NCBI GenBank assembly: GCA_000438075.1
Contig: FR903536.1
Location: 27,869-91,868, forward strand
Direction: 5' to 3'
DNA from: Clostridium sp. CAG:609
GTDB lineage: Bacteria > Bacillota_I > Bacilli_A > RF39 > UBA660
Length of the DNA: 64,000 nucleotides
Program-made: the position numbers and the translations under genes
Notes under the pieces: generated by a model
What the model was told of the DNA's origin: nothing
The model's database searches: none
The model's input: the letters and a program-made list of their open reading frames with translations, nothing else
Shown here: positions 61,113-64,000 of the stretch, one piece after another
Layout of the letters: each line of letters opens with the position of its first letter
Numbering within the stretch: the first letter of the stretch is position 1

Positions 61113-61946
61113 CTATTTCTTAGCCTTTCTACTTACTATAAGCTTTTCACTTTTCTTTTTGTTCTTACGAGTTTTAACACCAAGTGCAGGTTTACCCCAA
61201 GGTGTCATTGGACTCTTACGTCCTATTGGAGCACGACCTTCTCCACCACCATGAGGGTGATCGTTAGGGTTCATTACAGAACCACGGTTAGTAGGTCTGA
61301 TTCCCATATGACGTTTTCTACCAGCTTTACCTAAGTTAACTAGTTTGTAATCTTCATTACCAACAATACCTACTGTTGCAACACAAGTTCCAAGCACAAG
61401 TCTTGTTTCACCTGATTGTAAACGAAGCATTACATATTTTCCTTCTCTACCAAGAATTTGAGCTCCAGCTCCAGCACTTCTACAAATTTCAGCACCCTTA
61501 CCTGGTTGTAATTCAATACAATGAACCATTGTACCAACTGGAATATTTTTAAGTGGTAATGCATTACCTACTTTAATATCAGCTGTTTCACCATTTTCAA
61601 TGATAGCTCCAACTTTTAATCCATTAGGAGCAATAATGTATTTCTTTTCCCCATCTTTATAATTTATTAATGCAATGTTTGCATTTCTATTTGGATCGTA
61701 TTCAATAGTAGCAACACGACCAGTAACACCAAGTTTATTTCTTTTATAATCAATTATACGGTATTTTCTTTTTTCTCCACCACCAATGTGACGAACTGTC
61801 ATTTTACCTTGATTATTTCTTCCACCAGTTTTACTTTTCTTAACTAATAATGATTTAGTAGGAGTAGAACTAGTTATTTCTTCATTTTTTAGTGTACTCA
61901 TTCCACGACGACCATTAGTCGTTGGTTTATAATGTTTTATAGCCAT
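61113..61946 (-). CDS. rplB: 50S ribosomal protein L2
   Basis: The 277-residue protein is full length L2 (AIKHYKPTTNGRRGMS, GRNNQGKMTVRHIGGG, NPNDHPHGGGEGRAPIGRKSP with the conserved His). It supports subunit association and the peptidyl transferase centre. It lies 18 bases after rplW. Confidence 0.98.
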   Translation of the reverse strand: MAIKHYKPTTNGRRGMSTLKNEEITSSTPTKSLLVKKSKTGGRNNQGKMTVRHIGGGEKRKYRIIDYKRNKLGVTGRVATIEYDPNRNANIALINYKDGEKKYIIAPNGLKVGAIIENGETADIKVGNALPLKNIPVGTMVHCIELQPGKGAEICRSAGAGAQILGREGKYVMLRLQSGETRLVLGTCVATVGIVGNEDYKLVNLGKAGRKRHMGIRPTNRGSVMNPNDHPHGGGEGRAPIGRKSPMTPWGKPALGVKTRKNKKKSEKLIVSRKAKK

Positions 61947-61964
61947 AATTCTTTTCCTCCCAAC

Positions 61965-62240
61965 TTATATTTCTATTGAAGAGCCTTCAGCTAAAGTAAC
62001 TATTGCTTTTTTATAAGTCTTAGTTCTTCCAGCATATTTTCCAACTCTTCTTCTTTTTGATTTAGTATTTAATGTATTAACATTTTTAACACTAACTTTA
62101 AAAGCTTCTTCAACTGCATTTTTAATTTCATTCTTTGTAGCATCTTTAGCTACTTTAAATGTATAAACATTAGCTTGTCTATTAGCCATAGACTTTTCAG
62201 TAATAACTGGTGCAATGATAACATCAGAATAATGTCTCAT
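61965..62240 (-). CDS. rplW: 50S ribosomal protein L23
   Basis: The 91-residue protein matches L23 (DVIIAPVITEKSMANRQANVYTFKV, KSKRRRVGKYAGRTKTYKKAIVTL). It is the docking site at the tunnel exit for SRP and trigger factor. Its ATG overlaps the rplD stop by one base. Confidence 0.98.
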   Translation of the reverse strand: MRHYSDVIIAPVITEKSMANRQANVYTFKVAKDATKNEIKNAVEEAFKVSVKNVNTLNTKSKRRRVGKYAGRTKTYKKAIVTLAEGSSIEI

Positions 62241-62863
62241 TATTTAAGCACCTCCTTTATTTTATTAACTGCTTCTTCATCCATAACAACTACATCAGCA
62301 TTTACTAAGTCATATACATTAATTTCATCAGCATATATAACTAAGCAATTTGGTAAATTTCTAGTTGCTAAATAAAGATTAGCAGCATCATCACTTGTAA
62401 CAAATAATACTTTATCTTCAAGTTTTAATGCATCTAACATTTTTAATGCATCTTTAGTTTTAGTACTTTCCATATTGAAATTATCAACAACTACTAAAGC
62501 TTTTTCTAACACTTTTAGAGATAAAGCACTCTTTAATGCAAGTACTCTTTCTTTTTTATTAATTTTGAAACTATAGTCACGGTTACCAACACCAAATGGT
62601 ACTCCACCGCCAACCCATTGAGTAGCTCTTATACTACCTTGACGAGCTCTACCAGTTCCTTTTTGTTTCCAAGGTTTTCTTCCACCACCAGAAACTTCGC
62701 TTCTATTTTTAGTTTTTCTTGTTCCTTGACGAGTAGCATCTAATTGTAAACGGATCATTTTCTTTAATGCATCATCATTTACTTCAATCTTAAAGATGCT
62801 ATCATTTAATGTTAAATCTTTTACTTTTTCACCATTTAGGTTCTTAACACTTATCTTTGTCAT
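62240..62863 (-). CDS. rplD: 50S ribosomal protein L4
   Basis: The 207-residue protein matches L4 with the extended tunnel loop (GTRKTKNRSEVSGGGRKPWKQKGTGRARQGS). In many bacteria L4 also controls S10 operon expression. It lies 23 bases after rplC. Confidence 0.98.
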   Translation of the reverse strand: MTKISVKNLNGEKVKDLTLNDSIFKIEVNDDALKKMIRLQLDATRQGTRKTKNRSEVSGGGRKPWKQKGTGRARQGSIRATQWVGGGVPFGVGNRDYSFKINKKERVLALKSALSLKVLEKALVVVDNFNMESTKTKDALKMLDALKLEDKVLFVTSDDAANLYLATRNLPNCLVIYADEINVYDLVNADVVVMDEEAVNKIKEVLK

Positions 62864-62886
62864 TTTAAATCCTTTCTAAGCAAGTA

Positions 62887-63651
62887 TTACTTACTTTCTT
62901 CTTCCTTAGCATCTTCTTTAGCATCTGTAACTACTTCTGCAGCTTCTTCTGTAACTTCTGGAGTATCAACTACTTCATCAACAACAGACTCTTCTACATA
63001 TTTAAGAATTTCTTTTGGTTCTTCCTTTCTGCTATTTTTAACAGCAGTCTTAATTAATACTAAAGAATTTTTTGCACCTGGAACATTTCCACTAACTAAA
63101 ATATAGTTTTCATTTACATTTACTTCAACGATTTCTAAGTTTTGAATAGTCACTGTATCAACACCCATGTGTCCAGCTAACTTTTTACCTTTCAAAACTC
63201 TTTTTGGTAACATAGTACCAAGTGATCCTGGTCTTCTATGATAATGAGAACCATGAGTCATTGGTCCACGAGATTGGTTATGACGTTTAATAACCCCTTG
63301 GAAACCTTTACCTTTACTTGTACCTGTTACATCAACGATTTCTCCAACATTAAATACATCAGCGCTAATTGTATCACCAATATTATAAGTTGATTCTACA
63401 TCTCTTATTTCTTTTAAGTAGCGCTTAGGAGTAGTATTTGCTTTTTTAGCATTTCCCATTTCTGGTCTGTTTGCTTGTTTTTCTTTCTTTTCGAATACAC
63501 CAAGTTGAATAGCATTATAACCATTATTTTCAACAGTCTTAACTTGCATTACTACATTAGGTTCAACTTCAATAACTGTAACAGGAATAAGTTTACCTTC
63601 CTTAGTAAATACTTGAGTCATTCCAACTTTGCGTCCTAAGATTCCTTTCAT
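62887..63651 (-). CDS. rplC: 50S ribosomal protein L3 with acidic C-terminal tail
   Basis: The 254-residue protein has a complete L3 body (KGILGRKVGMTQVF, GTSKGKGFQGVIKRHNQSRGPMTHGSHYHRRPGS, VPGAKNSLVLIKTAV) and then about 45 extra residues, nearly all acidic with some Lys and Val, ending KEDAKEEESK. Usual L3 is near 210 residues. The tail is in frame and free of stops, so it is not a misplaced stop. It lies 20 bases after rpsJ. Confidence 0.95.
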   Translation of the reverse strand: MKGILGRKVGMTQVFTKEGKLIPVTVIEVEPNVVMQVKTVENNGYNAIQLGVFEKKEKQANRPEMGNAKKANTTPKRYLKEIRDVESTYNIGDTISADVFNVGEIVDVTGTSKGKGFQGVIKRHNQSRGPMTHGSHYHRRPGSLGTMLPKRVLKGKKLAGHMGVDTVTIQNLEIVEVNVNENYILVSGNVPGAKNSLVLIKTAVKNSRKEEPKEILKYVEESVVDEVVDTPEVTEEAAEVVTDAKEDAKEEESK

Positions 63652-63671
63652 AATTTTCTTCCTTCCTTCTC

Positions 63672-63980
63672 TTATAATTTGATATTTACATCAACACCAC
63701 TTGGTATATCTAAGTGTTGTAATGCATCGATAGTTTCTTTGCTTGGTTTTTTAATATCGATAAGTCTCTTATGAGTCCTTCTTTCGAATTGTTCCCTCGC
63801 ATCTTTATATTTGTGAACTGCTCTTAACACTGTAACTTTTTCAATTTCTGTTGGTAGTGGAACAGGTCCAGAAATTTCGCCGCCAGTTCTTTTAACAGTT
63901 TCAACTATTTTTCCAGCAGCAACATCAAGCAATTGATGATCATATGCTTTCAAATTAATTCTAACTTTATCTTTTGACAT
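63672..63980 (-). CDS. rpsJ: 30S ribosomal protein S10
   Basis: The 102-residue protein matches S10 (RINLKAYDHQLLDVAAGKIVETVKRTG, PLPTEIEKVTVLRA, FERRTHKRLIDIKKPSKETIDALQHLDIPSGVDV). It is the first visible gene of the S10-spc-alpha cluster. It also acts as NusE in antitermination. AAAGGAGG precedes the ATG near the window edge. Confidence 0.98.
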   Translation of the reverse strand: MSKDKVRINLKAYDHQLLDVAAGKIVETVKRTGGEISGPVPLPTEIEKVTVLRAVHKYKDAREQFERRTHKRLIDIKKPSKETIDALQHLDIPSGVDVNIKL

Positions 63981-64000
63981 TTTTTCATGTCCTCCTTTCG

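Noticed and set aside
13..63980. Alternative genetic code (UGA as tryptophan)
   Set aside because: Trp residues at conserved positions are TGG, and TGA closes several genes, including ung-coupled MYG1, the SDR and the first surface-protein gene.

Overview
This window is strongly AT-rich, densely packed bacterial DNA, with almost every gene on the minus strand. Gene content and order point to a low-GC Firmicutes/Bacilli-type bacterium, probably one of the small-genome, gut-associated lineages near the Mollicutes (RF39-like); this placement is inference from gene content, not a phylogeny. TGA is used as a stop (for example at 46617) and tryptophan is TGG, so the code is standard, not the Mycoplasma code. 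FemX, VanY-like and M23 enzymes, a peptidoglycan-active secretion component and a polymer O-acetylation pair indicate that a Gram-positive-type wall is kept.

Layout. 0-14.6 kb is an accessory/metabolic region: methyltransferase, NUDIX, a free-standing small RNA candidate with promoter and terminator (1643-1792), gene debris, a thioredoxin-like/rhodanese pair, a membrane-bound XRE regulator, a MacB-type ABC exporter, an SDR, a DNA-entry-type nuclease, a VanY-like peptidase, a zinc alcohol dehydrogenase, MscS and DedA proteins. 14.7-26.3 kb is a single-direction type IV secretion module with its own promoter: VirB2-like pilin candidate, VirB6-like channel, PrgI/VirB3-like protein, a VirB4 split in two genes, a three-domain wall-active protein, an anchored protein and a VirD4 coupling ATPase. 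No relaxase or integrase is present in the window. 26.3-30.5 kb holds two FemX-type aminoacyltransferases, LemA and a collagen-like repeat protein.

30.4-46.5 kb follows the replication-origin-proximal order of Firmicutes, read on the minus strand: parA-parB-DUF951-(AbgT)-ychF-(Bax1, RDD)-rpsF-ssb-rpsR-(O-acetylation pair)-rplI-dnaB-M23-walJ-rlmH-MYG1-ung. Genes in brackets are lineage additions. Upstream of rpsF lie an S6:S18-type leader that hides the rpsF ribosome binding site and, further up, an unassigned structured RNA candidate. 46.6-50 kb carries two paralogous anchored surface proteins with a variable C-terminal domain, a small XRE regulator, a small zinc-ribbon protein and a perfect 27-bp inverted repeat.

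50.1-64 kb is the S10-spc-alpha ribosomal supercluster, rpsJ to rplQ, with secY, adk, map, infA and rpoA, ending in a terminator. rpmD (L30) is missing between rpsE and rplO, and L3 has an acidic C-terminal tail. Stretches over 300 bases without a confirmed gene are 1564-2178 (small RNA, gene remnants, terminator) and 40111-40606 (two RNA elements, two promoters, one terminator). The strongest lead for something new is the secretion module with its SGNH-like/glucosaminidase/C39 protein, followed by the RNA element at 40.3 kb and the paralogous surface proteins.
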